Origin: Aporrectodea caliginosa | Taxonomy: Eukaryota; Annelida; Clitellata; Crassiclitellata; Lumbricidae | Length of the DNA: 64,000 nucleotides | Reading direction: 5' to 3' | Assembly: GCA_020284085.1 (NCBI GenBank) | Contig: JACEVL010000804.1 | Location: forward strand, 225,001 to 289,000 | In this document: positions 20,641 to 32,739 of the stretch, piece by piece | Layout of the letters: each line of letters starts with the position of its first letter | Numbering within the stretch: position 1 is the first letter of the stretch | The notes under the pieces: generated by a model | Seen by the model: only the letters and a program-made list of their open reading frames with translations | What the model was told of the DNA's origin: nothing | Databases searched by the model: none | Program-made: the position numbers and the translations under genes

Positions 20641-20769
20641 ATTTTCATATGATGATTATGTTGATGACTATGATGGGCAAAATCAAATTCAGATGCACTT
20701 TATTCTCTTCAACTGCAGTGGTAGAAGGAGCATGCTATAGCCCACAAAGTCCTAGCTTCTGTAGCAAGA

Positions 20770-20901
20770 AAATATCTAGCTTCTGCGGCCACAAGTGATC
20801 CTTCCGAACGTGTTCTCTGTCTATACGGGACTATTTTCACTAATAGCGAGCATCCCAGACTGCTACAGTTAAAGATTGAGACACTTGTTTTAGAATTTTG
20901 A
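20770..20901 (+). pseudogene. hAT transposase C-terminus remnant
   Basis: KYLASAATSDPSERVLCLYG, then TIFTNSEHPRLLQLKIETLV and LEF-stop. It matches the hAT C-terminal pattern AxxxxSERxFSxxGxIxxxxRxxLxxxxxExLVFL. The stop is at 20899-20901, before the terminal repeat. Confidence 0.75.
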
Positions 20902-21097
20902 TTGAATTATTTGAATTCTAGACTGTTAAAAATTAACATAAAAAGTCAATGAATGTGCAAGTAAAAAGTCGAAGAATTTGCAATTAATCGCGTTAATTTT
21001 TGCGTTAATCTTTTTAATCGTGCGATTAATCGCGATTAAAAAAATTAATCGAAATGCAGCCCTAGTATTTACATATATACATAAATATATACATACG

Positions 21098-21176
21098 TAC
21101 GTACAGGCATACATACATACATACATACATACATACATACATACATACATACATGCATACATACATACATCTGACA
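21098..21176. repeat. (CATA)n microsatellite
   Basis: About 70 bp of CATA with one GCATA change. Confidence 0.9.
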
Positions 21177-21449
21177 TGGATACATAAACTCATGTTTGCA
21201 TATATATATATTTATACACATATGTATACATGCAATCATATGTATACGAACGAATATGAACTGGCAAGCTGGGATTACAGAGATAAGAAAGGGAGGATTA
21301 TAGAAGAGGGTTGAATGGAGGTGGATGGAATTATGGAGATAGAATAGTGGAGATGGAAGAGAAGTGGGAAAGAGGAAAACAGACGATGAATTCGGCGCCA
21401 GAACGATTGATCCACATGGATTACGCATGTCCTTTGCCGTTGCTCCAAC

Positions 21450-22655
21450 AGACAGACAGATAAGCAGACAGACAGAGAGGCAGACAGAGAGGCAGACAGA
21501 AGGACAGACATAAAGATAGATAGTCAAACAGACAGATAGGCAGGCAGACAGACGGACAGACATAAAGATAGGCAGACAGACAGACAGACAGACAGACAGA
21601 CATAAAGATAGGCAGACAAACAGACGGATAGACGGATGGACAGATATATAGACAGACAGACAGACGGACAGACGGACAGACAGACTGACAGACATAAAGA
21701 TAGACAGACAGGCAGACATAGAGGCGGACCGAGAGGTAGACAGACAGACGGATATACGGATGGACAGATAGATAGACAGATAGGCAGACAGGCAGACAGA
21801 CAGGCAGACATAAAGATAGATAAACAGACAGGCAGAGAGGCAAACAGACGGACAGACATTAAGATAGATCGACAAACAGACAGATAGACAGGCACACAGA
21901 CGGACAGACGGACGGACAGACAGATAGGCAGACAGATAGATAGACAGATTGGCAGACAGACAGACAGACGGACAGACATAGAGATAGATACACAGACAGA
22001 CAGACAAATAGGCAGACAGATAGATAGACAGATTGGCAGACGGACAGACATAGAGATAGATACACAGACAGACAGACAGACACACACACACACAGATGGA
22101 TAGACGGACGGACAGACAGATAGGCACACAGACAGACGGACAGACATAAAGATAGATAGACAGACAGATAGAGACACAGACAGACGGATAGACGGATGCG
22201 CGGACAGTCAGAGAAGCAGTCAGATAAACAGACAGATAGCAAGATAGCCAGATAGACAGACAGGCGGACAGACAGATGGATGGGCTTGATACACAGAGAT
22301 AGGCAGACAGATAGGCAGACATATAGCAGACAGATAGCACACAGACGGACAGACGGACGGACAGACAGATAGGCAGACAGATAGATAGACAGATTGGCAG
22401 ACAGACAGACAGACGGACAGACATAGAGATAGATACACAGACAGACAAATAGGCAGACAGATAGATAGACAGATAGATAGACAGATTGGCAGACGGACAG
22501 ACATAAAGATAGATACACAGACAGACAGACAGACACACACACACACAGATGGATAGACGGACGGACAGACAGATAGGCAGACATATAGCAGACAGATAGG
22601 CAGACAAACAAACAGACGGATATACGGACAGACAGATAGGCAGGCAGACACGCAG
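21450..22655. repeat. 1.2-kb (CAGA/CGGA/TAGA)n satellite-like array
   Basis: Tetranucleotide array with a large internal duplication: 21905-22115 and 22351-22585 share the same succession (GATAGATAGACAGATTGGCA, ATAGAGATAGATACACAG, then CACACACACACAGATGGATA), about 446 bp apart. All frames of 140-512 codons here are repeat translations. Confidence 0.9.
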
Positions 22656-22659
22656 AGAG

Positions 22660-23120
22660 GCATAAGAGATGTCCGGTTTGTAAATAGTGGACGTGGCTTA
22701 GAATCAATTGTTGGCGGAATCATTGATGGCGGGACATGTCGTCTTCCAGTCATTAATATTTTGTCAGACGTTTAATGGCATAACAAACAAAGAAGCCTCT
22801 CCACAGCAACAGTCACTCTGGTTGACTGAAGACTCTCCAACGCAACGATGCACAATGCAAACGACGGCATGAAAAAGCTGATTGTTGCAATCATATATGA
22901 TTCCATTAAAAAATATCTAGGCCTAGATAACTATTATTCAGGGTTCGCCTAGCCATATTTTTTATCTCAAAAACAATACTAGAATGGTAGGCCCCTATAT
23001 GCAATATGTATTTAAAAAATCCTATTGCAAATTATAGTAACAAATGTGGCGTTATTTGTCAGTAAAGATAGCGTATCTGTTGACGTATGTATGTATGTAT
23101 CGTAACTTGTAGTTGCAACT
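22660..23120. other. No gene seen
   Basis: AT-rich unique sequence. A truncated ATTTATATAGCGCC word lies just past it at 23126. Confidence 0.35.
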
Positions 23121-23156
23121 GAACATTTATATAGCGCCGCGTGTATGTATGCATTA

Positions 23157-24042
23157 CGGTGGCCCAAAATAACAAAAGTTGGAAATGTTTAGCTCCACAA
23201 GGCTGCCCTTGTTACATATGAAAAGATAACCCTGTATGCAAAAATTTGGACAGATTGAACTATGTTTAGAGGTCGCGCCTTTTGCACACTTTTACATTAT
23301 ATAGTATGAAACGTAAAAGACATGTATCATTTTGAATAGCAAGGCAGTTACTATTTTGAACGTTGAACAGCCTAATAAAAATATATACCGCAGTGTTACT
23401 GCTTAGTCAGAGTGCATTAAATGCAAATAATTTGTAATGCAATATAATTTTTTACTATGAAAGTTGTTTTCCAATCTGCATAAATAACCGTCATTGAAGT
23501 GCCGGAAAACGCGAAAACCGCGATTATTTCATTTTGCTCTTGTCGGAAAAGAAATCATTGTGTGATGACTGGAGACAAGTTGCAGCAGGTATTGTTTCTG
23601 TGACTCATCCTTAGTTACGTGACAGAATTAACCAATTTCAACAATTATTGGCTGAGATCTGATCATTTTTCTTCGATTTTTGTTAGATTTTGTTTCTTAT
23701 GACCTTGAAATGACCTTGAACGACCCTGAATTTAGTATTTATATTTTAATCAAAATATAGCTCTCATTGAGTTAAATAAACAGTGGAAATTTAATCTAAA
23801 TTGGACTCCTCATTAATTTGTTGTGATAAAAAGAGTAAATCGACAATGGATCCAAGTTCCAAAACCCAAGCATGCGGTTTTTGCGATTTCTACAAAAGTG
23901 TCAAAATGGCGCGACCTCTAAACATGCTCAGATCTCTTCAATTTTTTCACCACATAGTCTTCTTGTCAAGTGGAACAAGGGCAGCCTTGTGGAGCAGCAT
24001 GTTTCAACAAAAAATATTTCCCCGTGTAAGTTTGGGCCACAC
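23157..24042 (-). mobile_element. TA-flanked DNA transposon C
   Basis: CGGTGGCCCAAA (TA 23155-23156) and TTTGGGCCACAC (TA 24043-24044) are inverted. Inside both ends are inverted copies of CTCCACAAGGCTGCCCTTGT and ATGTTTAGAGGTCGCGCC, giving ~160-bp inverted repeats. The left end is also clearly related to the right end of element D (GTTGGAAATG, CCTTGTTACA, ATTTAGAGGTCGC). It keeps only the last codons of a transposase (23529-23609). Confidence 0.85.
23529..23609 (-). pseudogene. Transposase-like C-terminus of element C
   Basis: The minus strand reads DESQKQYLLQLVSSHHTM, then ISFPTRAK and a stop (TGA at 23529-23531). It matches the family ending DEEQKQFLLQVVExHR. The DNA around it is nearly identical to element D at 63505-63625, read on the opposite strand. 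Confidence 0.7.
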
Positions 24043-24089
24043 TAGTATGCATGTATTTAAATGTATGCGTGCTCAGGTATTTGAGAGAG

Positions 24090-24230
24090 AGACAGACAGA
24101 CAGACAGACACAGAGACAGTGCCAGAGACAGAGAGATCTGAAAAAGTCAGAGATGAACAGTGATAGAGATAGAGAGCAAGAGAGAGACATAAAGACAGAC
24201 AGACAGACAAAGAGATAGAAAAACAGACAG
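24090..24230. repeat. GACA microsatellite
   Basis: Imperfect GACA/GAGA array. Confidence 0.85.
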
Positions 24231-24479
24231 AGACGAATTCTTGTTTGGGTATATCTAATCTATACTACATAAAAACCTCGTCTGCGTTCCCCAACTCCCA
24301 AATAAATACCCTCTGTGCACAGGTCTGACACTGATCTAAATGTGCAAAGGCAGAGACCTGTGCTATGCGAGGGGAAGAACTACGCTGCTATTGCTATTCC
24401 TTAACGAGAACAATGACTCCGTTCGCAGGAAGAGAGGACATCCTTTTAAATAGCTTTGTACATTATAGCTGACAGCAAT

Positions 24480-24930
24480 TAGGGAATGGCCGATTGGCTT
24501 TTTTGCCGTGTTCCGACTCCGGATAGTTATCGGATATTTGACCTGCTTTCCAGCAGAATCCGGAATCGATCCGAGTAATTAGCAATATTTATTTTCATTT
24601 GCAAAAAATAATAATAAAAGATAAATTAACATTTGAAACTGCGTGGCTTAAGAAGAAAGCCCAACTGCAGTTCGCCATTTTACTGACGTGTCGAGTTACA
24701 ATTTCATTTTTTTTACACGGGCTTTCGATGGTAAAGATTAAAGATTATCGCTGGAGGTCACGAAATAGGTAACTATTTTTGTATTAATGAAAGAAGAAAT
24801 TGTTTTTGGTCAAAAATATTACTTATTTGGTATTTGGATTGGTAATCCTGGATTTGCCGAATCGATTAATTCCGATTAGTGCAAAATCCGGTCCGAAACT
24901 AATACAGAATGATTAATCGGGCCATCTCAA
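24480..24930. mobile_element. hAT-type non-autonomous element (GATGGCCCGATT group)
   Basis: Left TAGGGAATGGCCGATT and right AATCGGGCCATCTCAA are inverted. ACAGCAAT is duplicated on both sides (24472-24479, 24931-24938). It is 451 bp with GGATTTGCC/CCGGAAT words near both ends and no coding content. Confidence 0.85.
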
Positions 24931-25017
24931 ACAGCAATGCACAAGCGTGCGTATCCTAGATGTAAAAGAACCATACAGGGTTTAACAATCGACTCTTCTA
25001 CATTCGAATGCTGGGTC

Positions 25018-25197
25018 TAGGACATTCCCCTCGGACATTTCCCCCCGACTTCTCTACTTTAATAGAAGTTGGATTGATGAAAGAAGGCCTTTGCTTCAAT
25101 AGAAGTTGGATTAATAACAGTTATCAAGGACAATGGTAGAGTTACTTACTTACTGCTGGGGGGAAATGCCCGGGGGAAAAATGTCCGGATTCCCCGG
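25018..25197. mobile_element. Inverted-repeat element with minisatellite core, copy 3
   Basis: Arms GGACATTTCCCCCCGAC (25034) and GGGGGGAAATGCCC...AAAAATGTCCGG (25158-25188), each internally repeated with a ~14-bp period. The core has two AATAGAAGTTGGATTRATRA units (25060, 25098). GGATACCCCGAATGTTC is repeated outside the right arm. Confidence 0.6.
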
Positions 25198-25735
25198 ATA
25201 CCCCGAATGTTCGGATACCCCGAATGTTCGTTTCCTTTAGTTGATCGGCAGCCACGAATCTCGGGCGACCAAACCATGTGACGTATGTGTGTTCATATGT
25301 ATTTAAATGTATATGTAAGCATGCATGTATGCATGTACATGTATGTATGTTTGTATGTATGTGTGTGGCAATTTTTCAGCAAAATCAAAACGTTTGCTAT
25401 GATTTATGGTTGTATCATCAGCCACGTGGGCGGGAATGAAATGTTTGGGGATAAAAGTATCTTGAATGGAATAACGTTCCTCTCTTTCCCCAGAGTAATT
25501 GCTTTCAGTCAACAGCAGTAACGTTATAAAAAAATTCTGCAAAGATTTTGCTTTTGAGAAATTTGCTATTCATAAACATATATTTTCCGATTTATATATT
25601 ATAAGACCTTGCAAATGGATGCCTTAATGAGAATCAGGGTAAAAAGTATTATTCTTGGCTTTGGCGTGCCATCGGCTGATGCCTTGTGCATTAGTCACTG
25701 GCGCGATAGAAGCTACTAATTACAATAGCAATTTA
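25198..25735. other. No gene seen
   Basis: A short ATGT-rich stretch at 25300-25360 and otherwise unique sequence. Frames here have no motif. Confidence 0.35.
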
Positions 25736-25739
25736 ATTT

Positions 25740-25925
25740 GTCCGTCTAGGCGTATGAGGAAACGTGACCAGTCCTCTCCCGCACATCCAGATCCTCTCAC
25801 TGAGACACTGACCTTGTACCGTCAGTTAACTCTTTGTAGTCGAGTTCGTTAGTGGTTAGGGTGCGCGACCGGGGAATTGAACTCATGACCTTCCGAATGA
25901 CAGCTCAACACGCTGACGATTATAG
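25740..25925 (-). mobile_element. SINE family 2, degraded copy
   Basis: The minus strand carries CAGCGTGTTGAGC, the B-box-like GAGTTCAATTCCCC, AACTCGACTACAAAGAGTTA and GGGAGAGGACTGGTCA, in the same order as at 5793-6055. Confidence 0.5.
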
Positions 25926-26254
25926 GCCTATCATCGCTCACCGTATCAAATGCCAACGCTTCAGTTATAATAGACTAATGGAATTGTTGCGTCTTAGCAT
26001 TCACGGTTCATCCGGATGAAAAGCTTCAGTATATAGCTGCTGCTGCTGGCCTGCTGCTGCCTACAAGTTTAAATTGATGGAAAGAGAGCATCCTTTTGCT
26101 GGTCCGGAGGCAGAAGAAAAATTGACCACCGTCATGAAACATACAATTTTCTAAGTGTTGTTGATGTTGCGTTCAAATTGCCAATGCTATTGCCCGTTAG
26201 CAACCTTCCCGCTTCGCTTTCTTCTTAGCTATTACGACGACAAAAGTCGCCGTT

Positions 26255-26668
26255 GAGATCATCATCTTCTTCTTCTTCTCCTCCTTCTCCTCCTTCTCCT
26301 CCTTCTCTTCTTATCCTTCTCATCCTCCTCCTTCCTCCTCCTCCTTCTCCTCCTCCTCCACCTTATCCGCGTCCTCCTCCTCCATCTCCTCGTCTTCTTC
26401 CTCCTCCTCGTCCTCCTCCATCTTCTCCTTCTCCTCTTCCTCCTTATCTTCCTCCTTCTCTTCCTTCTCTTTCTCCACCTCCTCTCCTCCTCCTCCTCCT
26501 CCCTCTTCCTCATGTTCCTCCGCCTCCTCTTCCTCCTCCTCTTCCTCCTCCTTCTCCTATTCCTCTTCCTCCTCGTCCTCCTCGTCCTTTTTCTCCTCCT
26601 CCTTCTTCTCCTTCACCTCCTTCTCCTCCTCCTCCTCCTCTTCCTCCTCTTCCTCCATCTTCTTCTCT
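26255..26668. repeat. 400-bp (TCC/TTC)n polypyrimidine tract
   Basis: Almost uninterrupted pyrimidines on the plus strand, which could form triplex structures. The 217-codon proline/serine frame is an artefact. Confidence 0.95.
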
Positions 26669-26669
26669 G

Positions 26670-28100
26670 AGTCATCGTCTAATTGCCGCCATCATCTTCC
26701 GCTCATTCGCTTTCTTTGCACTCACGAAGAAACGTGACACTCGATTTTCTTTTCTTTTTCTTCGACGCATTTATAAGAGCCGTGAAAGAATCGTGTTGCG
26801 GAGAACATCTGACATGCTATTATCGAGGCACGTCTATCACCCCACATGTTCTGAACGCAAGGCCCTGGGCCATTGTTCCCAGGTTTTTTCTGTCTCTTTT
26901 CTATAAATTTTTCATGTTGAACTCTTCGTTCTCTTACAACATGCAGGAGCGGAACTAATATCGCACACGGCTTAGATGTTCTGCAGGGTTAAGGCCATAC
27001 GGTCGCCATATAAAAACGCGAACATGTATATTTCTGAGGTAAGACTTTTTGGTATGGTGAATATGACACTTATGTCAACATACAGAATATCATTTTTGAA
27101 ATATCTTGACAGGATTATCTTAAAGGGGCTCTATATATTCATTCATTCATTCATAAATTTATATAGCGCCCCTTCCAGAGGACTACTCAGAGGCGCTCCC
27201 GACTCCAGCACGGCCAAAAAGTGTCCTCTGAATGAATTAAAGGAATTAATTCTGTACATTGAAATGTTGCTACGTAATCATAATAATTGTTTTGGTTCTC
27301 TAAATAATATAAAAACTTTATATTATAGTCATTGGTGAGATCGAGGCTAGGAGAATATAGCTCGCAGTCACGTGACGGACTATATAGGTCAGGTCAATTA
27401 GTTTTAATAGTTACTCGAAGTCCCATGCACATACTAACTAGTAGTCTATATAGCTACTATTTGCATCACGCCTCTATAGTTGAACCATGAGTGAGGTTTT
27501 AACATAGCATTACACACAACGCCCGATAACGATGGTTTTCAAACTCGTTGTGTAATGTCCCTTTGCAGATGTAAATTTCGTTAGATCCGAACGAATCTTT
27601 TGGAAATGATAACTGCTCAATTTTTTTAACCATGGACTAATAATAATATTCGGATAATTTCTTGTCGGGTAGACTTTTTTGCGAATCCAACACCTAGGCT
27701 ACTAATAACTAGATAAAAATTCTATAGCACCAGAGATCCTCTGACTTGTTTACGACCTAATTCAACAGGAGTTGAATGATTTGCACGTGATTGTACTTCG
27801 CATGCAATGCATCATCAGTGCGTTCGTATTCTGGTAATTGTTTTCTGATTTTAACCAGACTGATTCCGAGCTAAGCCCTTGCAGGCGGTTTCATTCACCT
27901 GTGAGCTTTGATCGATTACTGTGCATTAACACAGTGGCGTTATAAATGGTGTTAGACTCAACAGGACTGAACAATTATACTACACTATATCAGATGTTGT
28001 TAGCTGTGCACGTACGGCATGTCCATAAAATCTGATCCCCTTATTGTCCATTTGAAATATGTATGTAATCGTTGTATACAAAGTTACAAAACTTTTATTT
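26670..28100. other. No gene seen; one TATAGCGCC repeat
   Basis: A 5'-truncated SINE 1 end with an (ATTC)n tail lies at 27137-27205. The rest is unique AT-rich DNA without a supportable frame. Confidence 0.4.
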
Positions 28101-28159
28101 CCATTGTTAAGATTGTCCTTTTCACCTGGGTCGGGAGCGCACATGAGTTGTTACCTTGA

Positions 28160-28200
28160 AAGGGCGCTGTATAAATCCACGCAATGAGTGAATGAATGAT
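28160..28200 (+). repeat. SINE 1 3' end with (GAAT)n tail
   Basis: GGGCGCTGTATAAATCC followed by GAGTGAATGAATGA, directly upstream of a full SINE 1. Confidence 0.55.
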
Positions 28201-28236
28201 TAATTTAACGCACGTGCGCTTGTCAGGTGCAGATAA

Positions 28237-28455
28237 AGGCACCGTGGGGCGCGGTGGTGTAGGGGTATGTTCGGTACCTTGCAGCCGGAGGGTTGCAGGT
28301 TCGAATCCACCCCAAGCCACCGCGTAGGCCCGTAGGGACCTGGAGCAAGTCCTTCGCGCACAATTGCTCTGCAATAATATAATTGCTTCTGCGTCGCCGA
28401 GACGTGCGCACTTCTGAGCTTGGGGCAACTTTAGTAAGAAGGGCGATATCAAAGA
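28237..28455 (+). mobile_element. tRNA-derived SINE (family 1), near-complete
   Basis: Head GGGGCGCGGTGGTGTAGGGG (A box), B box GGTTCGAATCC exact at 28290, acceptor-like CCACCCC, then GACCTGGAGCAAGTCCTTC and a degraded GGGCGATATCAAA end. It has the internal polymerase III promoter but no tRNA fold with a good acceptor stem, so it is a SINE and not a tRNA gene. Confidence 0.75.
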
Positions 28456-29470
28456 TCAGTTGTATTGTACTCACTCAATGGCGTCTAACCCCCACCTGGA
28501 TTGGAAGAACACCCCCTCCCCACTCTGGCCGACTTATATTATCGGAAATCAACAACTCCCAGTTTATGTCCAAAAACGTACATGTACGTTAAACTCCGCC
28601 ACTTTTCAAGTTCAGAAAGGCAAACTCTCTATCTCGTAAAACATTTGTCACACGGATGCTTTATACTTAATTTTTTATATTTGATGATCTTTGAACACCA
28701 AAATGCGGTTAGCAGTTGGTTTTTCAATAAAGGATATACTTACTTACTTACAATGGATATCGTTCTCCAAACCCCACCATTGGTAGACACCACTTACTTA
28801 CGAACGATCGTATCGGAGTAGAAGAAAGTATGTATCTATTTGAAGAGGTCAGATGCGATCAAATAAGATTGGATCACTTATCGGGGTCGAGTAGAGCGAT
28901 GTACTTATAAAAGCAATGACATCAGAATTTCATCATTCCCACATTCATCTTCAGCGCGTCAGAACGCCATCCGAAGCATTCATACCACGCCTCAGATTCA
29001 CCAATCAAGATTCTTGGCTGTTCATATCGCGATAATGTACCGTCATCGCCTGATAATAGCGCCGAGGTACAATTCTCAGCATACACCTATACATGTGTGT
29101 TGCAATTTATCTTTAGTCGTTGGTCCGGCAGATACTTTGCATTCCCTAATTGAGCAACACTCAGCAGCAATATAATTTCCCCTCCAAGAAGTTGGTGTTG
29201 CAAAGCTTTCCACCCTTTAATAGAGTAACACTTGATCGCAATACTTTCTTTCTCTCTCACTAACAACCCTTGTCTCCTCTAAGTAATTGGTATTTTGCAG
29301 TCGTAATAGTAAACTGCAAATTTCTAAAGCGCTACACTAAAGCCAAGCGCAAAGCACGAGTTTATTCACAAGCGCTGTGTCAGGTTGATGGGATTGTCCA
29401 GAGATGGTCAAGGGAAATAATTCCGAGTCCGGTTGCCATATAGATGAAAGAGAGGAGGCAGGATATACCT
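28456..29470. other. No gene seen
   Basis: Unique sequence. 29320-29440 (TTTCTAAAGCGCTACACTAA...AAGCGCTGTGTCAGGTTG) is a dispersed repeat related to 31697-31820 and 53250-53345. Confidence 0.4.
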
Positions 29471-29475
29471 GCTTG

Positions 29476-29649
29476 CAGTGGCGGCGCCAGATATTTTTTG
29501 TAACCAGGGCAGTCATACAAGTAACCAGTGCAGGAGGTGATTTATGGCGAGCGGAAATTCTGGGCGTTGCAAAAATTCTGGCAGGGCAACGACCAGGGCA
29601 AAGGCTTTTTTTACCAGGGCATTTACCCTGCGGTGTAATGCCGCCACTG
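29476..29649. mobile_element. hAT-type MITE
   Basis: Ends CAGTGGCGGCGCCAGA and AATGCCGCCACTG. Flanks CCTGCTTG (29468-29475) and CCTGCTAG (29650-29657) match at 7 of 8 positions. ACCAGGGCA-type words recur inside. Confidence 0.85.
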
Positions 29650-29659
29650 CCTGCTAGGA

Positions 29660-30770
29660 CGGGTTTCGTAGAAGACGAGAACGCTTGCAAGGAGAAGGAG
29701 GACTGAATGTATTTGGGAAGGAATTTTTGAAGAGGTCAGATTCTAATTTGAAGTGGAAAGCCTCTGAAGTGATGAGCAGAGGAGCCTGAGGCAGATGATG
29801 GTCGATGGGCAGCGGTAATGATGGGGGAACTGAGAATTTGCGGAATTCAGAAGGACGATCGCTCCAGCGTCGATGTGCAGAGTATAGTAAATAGATCGTT
29901 GGGAGAACTTGAGGCGAAAAGTGACTGGCGGACGGAAGAGAGTGAGTTTGGAGGACGGCAAACCATTTCAAGCATTCAATAAAGCTGCACTCGATAGCAA
30001 AGCAATATGTTTCCCTGTAGACAGTATTGCTTTTTCCAGAAAAGCGTCAATCACTTCTGCAACCTATGACCCATGTTATGACGTTTCTTGTTCGTTAGCG
30101 TGTTTTCCTAAATTCCATGCATTCAAAATTTCATTTCCACTCGCATGTCGAGAGTCCCTTCCAACATGAGAATTTCGGTAGGTCTCAACGAATCTTGCAC
30201 GTCAAGAAATGATAAATGGGACTACAGAGATGAGAATTGAAGTGAACCAGATGAATCCCGTGACGGTAGCTGTGGGTCTGATTTGCATTCCTATTGTTCT
30301 GTTTTGAATATATGTAATCCCAACTGCGGTTTTAATTACATGTATGCGGTCTTACCAACATCTATAAAAGTCTGCATTTCCATTTTTTGGTAGCAGAATT
30401 TATGATAGCATAAAGCGGACAACTACGTTGTTTCCAGTTCACTTCTGCGTTTGGGGTTCAAAGCCTGGTGCAATATGTAAATTTGACCATGGCTATCAAG
30501 TCATTCATTCGGAGCATTTATATAGCGCCTATTCAAGATATAATTGCTCAGAGGCGAGTGAAGTTGTCTAGATGTCGCTGGGGTTTGTGGTCGCGTTTGA
30601 CCCATGGCACTGTGAAATTAGAAATGATGATACAAAATTAAACTTTTTGAATCAGAAGGATGACATGATGTTGCTGTTTCCTGAAGAAAACTGTAATGAA
30701 GACTTGGTCCAGCTAGACACCCGTCTGACCAAACAAAATACGAAAATGTCAAAATCAAAATATATAAATT
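29660..30770. other. No gene seen; TATAGCGCC repeat at 30514
   Basis: A 5'-truncated SINE 1 end (ATTTATATAGCGCCTATTC) is at 30514-30560. Frames at 30572-30859 lack motifs and run into the (AATC)n array. Confidence 0.35.
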
Positions 30771-30778
30771 ATAGTGAC

Positions 30779-30782
<4 letters not shown>

Positions 30783-30821
<39 letters not shown>

Positions 30822-30822
30822 C
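30783..30822. repeat. (AATC)n microsatellite
   Basis: Ten AATC units. Confidence 0.95.
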
Positions 30823-31169
30823 TTTTTTTTATTGTTTCCATAGAATAGTTTACAAGTAGTGATCCAGAATAATCATAATCAATGATCATAAGTTTGGAAA
30901 TTACTGGCAACCAATCAGAAAATCGTTCAGTTTATTCAGATGCTGCTCGTTTTCATTCTAAAAAATCTTTTGTCGCACATGTCAAGATGCGAGTGCTACT
31001 CAAAATACTATGGTTTAAAGTGCGGGAACAAGTACTTTGGTCTCAGGTACAAGTACCCGTACTCAGTACAGTACTCGAGTTGTACAACCATCTTTGTTAA
31101 CAGACCTGTCACAATCACAACCCAATGAGTCCCCACTTAGAAAACGACCTCTGAGAATCACCATTCGGA

Positions 31170-31532
31170 ATGCCACCCATAGACATTCGGCATCTGGCGT
31201 CCAAGCAGTTTCAGCTGGAGTGCCATGATTCCTCTAGTGGCACTCGAAACTCCATTCAACTAATTTACAGGCGAAACAACTACTTTCCGAAGCCGAACTG
31301 TCTGTCTGCCATTCCACTAGTCCCACGCCGACAAACCAACCAACCGTATACACGGATGCCGCTAAATATATGCGACGTGAGAAAGACAGCGAGATTTAGA
31401 CCCACTTCGGCGTATCGTCCTCCCATTCCGGGCTACGATCCACTCCCTCTGCTAATGAAATCAACGCGAAACTGTATAATGGACACAGGCATATCCGTCT
31501 ATCAAGGGAATGGCCATAAAAGCAGATCGTGA
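31170..31532 (+). other. Unassigned 120-codon open frame
   Basis: A frame outside simple repeats, rich in Pro and Arg with mixed codon use (TARFRPTSAYRPPIPGYDPL in its second half), ending at TGA 31530-31532. There is no recognisable domain, no clear splice sites and no homology known to me. It could be an exon fragment or chance; I lean to chance. Confidence 0.2.
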
Positions 31533-31639
31533 TCAATTTAGCAAGAACGAATGACCGTCCGGCTGTTGTTCATTGAGCCAATCATTAGCTGTTGATGTAA
31601 CAAAACATTTGGTACACGACGTAAGTTCTAAGCTCTTAT

Positions 31640-32320
31640 CTAATCTGGAAACATTCGTATAGCGCCTCTAGATAATCGTAATCCTAATCGTAAACTCCAA
31701 ATTTATAAAACGCCACTCTAAAGCTAGGCGCAGAGCACCAGCTTATTCACGAGCGCTGCGTCGTATCAGAGGGGTTGTCCAGAGAAACATGTCCAGTGGA
31801 GATCCTACTCCAGTTGCCTAAGCTCTAATCTAATCTGGAAACTTCTATGTAGTCGCTATGGTTTTGCGCAGAGCATCAGTTGAAGGCTGTTTCTAGGAAG
31901 CATGGCATTGTACAGCCACAATCATTCGAGATAATTGAGGCGACTGAGACCAGGAGATGAGCTGCGGCGGATGAGCCAAACGACGAGAAAGGTTGAACGA
32001 TCCTTGATCTAAATGTCGTCACAGAACTTGCAGACAGAGAAGAAGCTCGGAGTAATGTAAAGAGTATGGTAGAATCATTTGAACTTGAAGAGAATATCGA
32101 CTGGCGCGCTGTGCATCGCGATAGTTGGCGCTAAAGAAGCAGATTAGCTTTGATAGGATTAAGCATGGATAAACTGGATTAGACTGGACCATGTCAAATC
32201 AGACCGGATTAAACTGGATTGGACTAAATAGGATTAGATTATAGTTATTGGAATAATGATATCGGATTAGATTTCAGATTAGTCTATTCTATGTAAGTTC
32301 AGATGAGATTAGAGCCCCTG
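31640..32320. repeat. TATAGCGCC-type repeats and GGATTA-rich minisatellite
   Basis: 31655-31700 and 31697-31820 are dispersed-repeat pieces (AAATTTATAAAACGCCACTC, CACCAGCTTATTCACGAGCG; the latter recurs at 53263). 32150-32310 repeats GGATTARACTGGATT/GGATTAGATT words. Confidence 0.5.
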
Positions 32321-32657
32321 TGAAACACTTGTTTGCCAATGTGTCCTGTGTTATGCCCGCAACAGTCAGCAATTGAATGACAATGTCCTCTAGGAGTATA
32401 ACTGGGAGAGATGAAGTTACGGAAGTGTCTCTTCTCATCGCGACAGCCCTCGGAAGACCATCCAACCGAAGCCAAGATTAAGGCAATTAATCGGCTTTCC
32501 CTGCCGAGGAATATATTGGTCGTTGGAGAACGCAGCTGTTGGTCGAAATAAGCAAACATCGATAATCTCTTTTAAACTAGGTGGCAGTGGAGACATTGCA
32601 GTGAAATGGAAACTACTGTGCACAGTAACAGTAGTCAGATGGGTAGTGTTGATAACT

Positions 32658-32739
32658 GGATATTCTCCAAAGGTAGTATGGATATTCTCCAAAGGTAGTA
32701 TGGATATTCTCCAAAGGTAGTATGAATATTCTCCAAAGG
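32658..32739. repeat. 22-bp tandem repeat, four units
   Basis: Units start at 32658, 32680, 32702 and 32724 (GGATATTCTCCAAAGGTAGT+AT). Confidence 0.9.

Larger units (their letters stand above)
20137..21064 (+). mobile_element. hAT transposon, internally deleted, with BED finger and dimerisation remnants
   Basis: The ends are TAGGGCTGC and GCAGCCCTA. GTATTTAC is duplicated on both sides (20129-20136, 21065-21072). The terminal ~100 bp on each side are rich in GCGATTAA/TTAACGCG words, as in the TAGGGCTGCACGATTAATCG hAT group. It is 928 bp, and the catalytic core is missing. Confidence 0.9.

Noticed and set aside
21069..22607. 512-codon minus-strand open frame and several overlapping 80-280-codon frames
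   Set aside because: Pure translation of CAGA/TAGA tetranucleotide repeats (SVCLSVCL-type). No composition or motif of a gene.
26253..26906. 217-codon Pro/Ser-rich frame
   Set aside because: TCC/TTC polypyrimidine tract. The part after it (26670 on) has no recognisable domain.
28238..28305. Functional tRNA gene
   Set aside because: A and B boxes are good, but the acceptor stem does not pair and the sequence recurs as the head of a SINE.
29337..29971. Frames of 72-117 codons on both strands
   Set aside because: They cross a hAT MITE and a dispersed repeat. No coherent protein.
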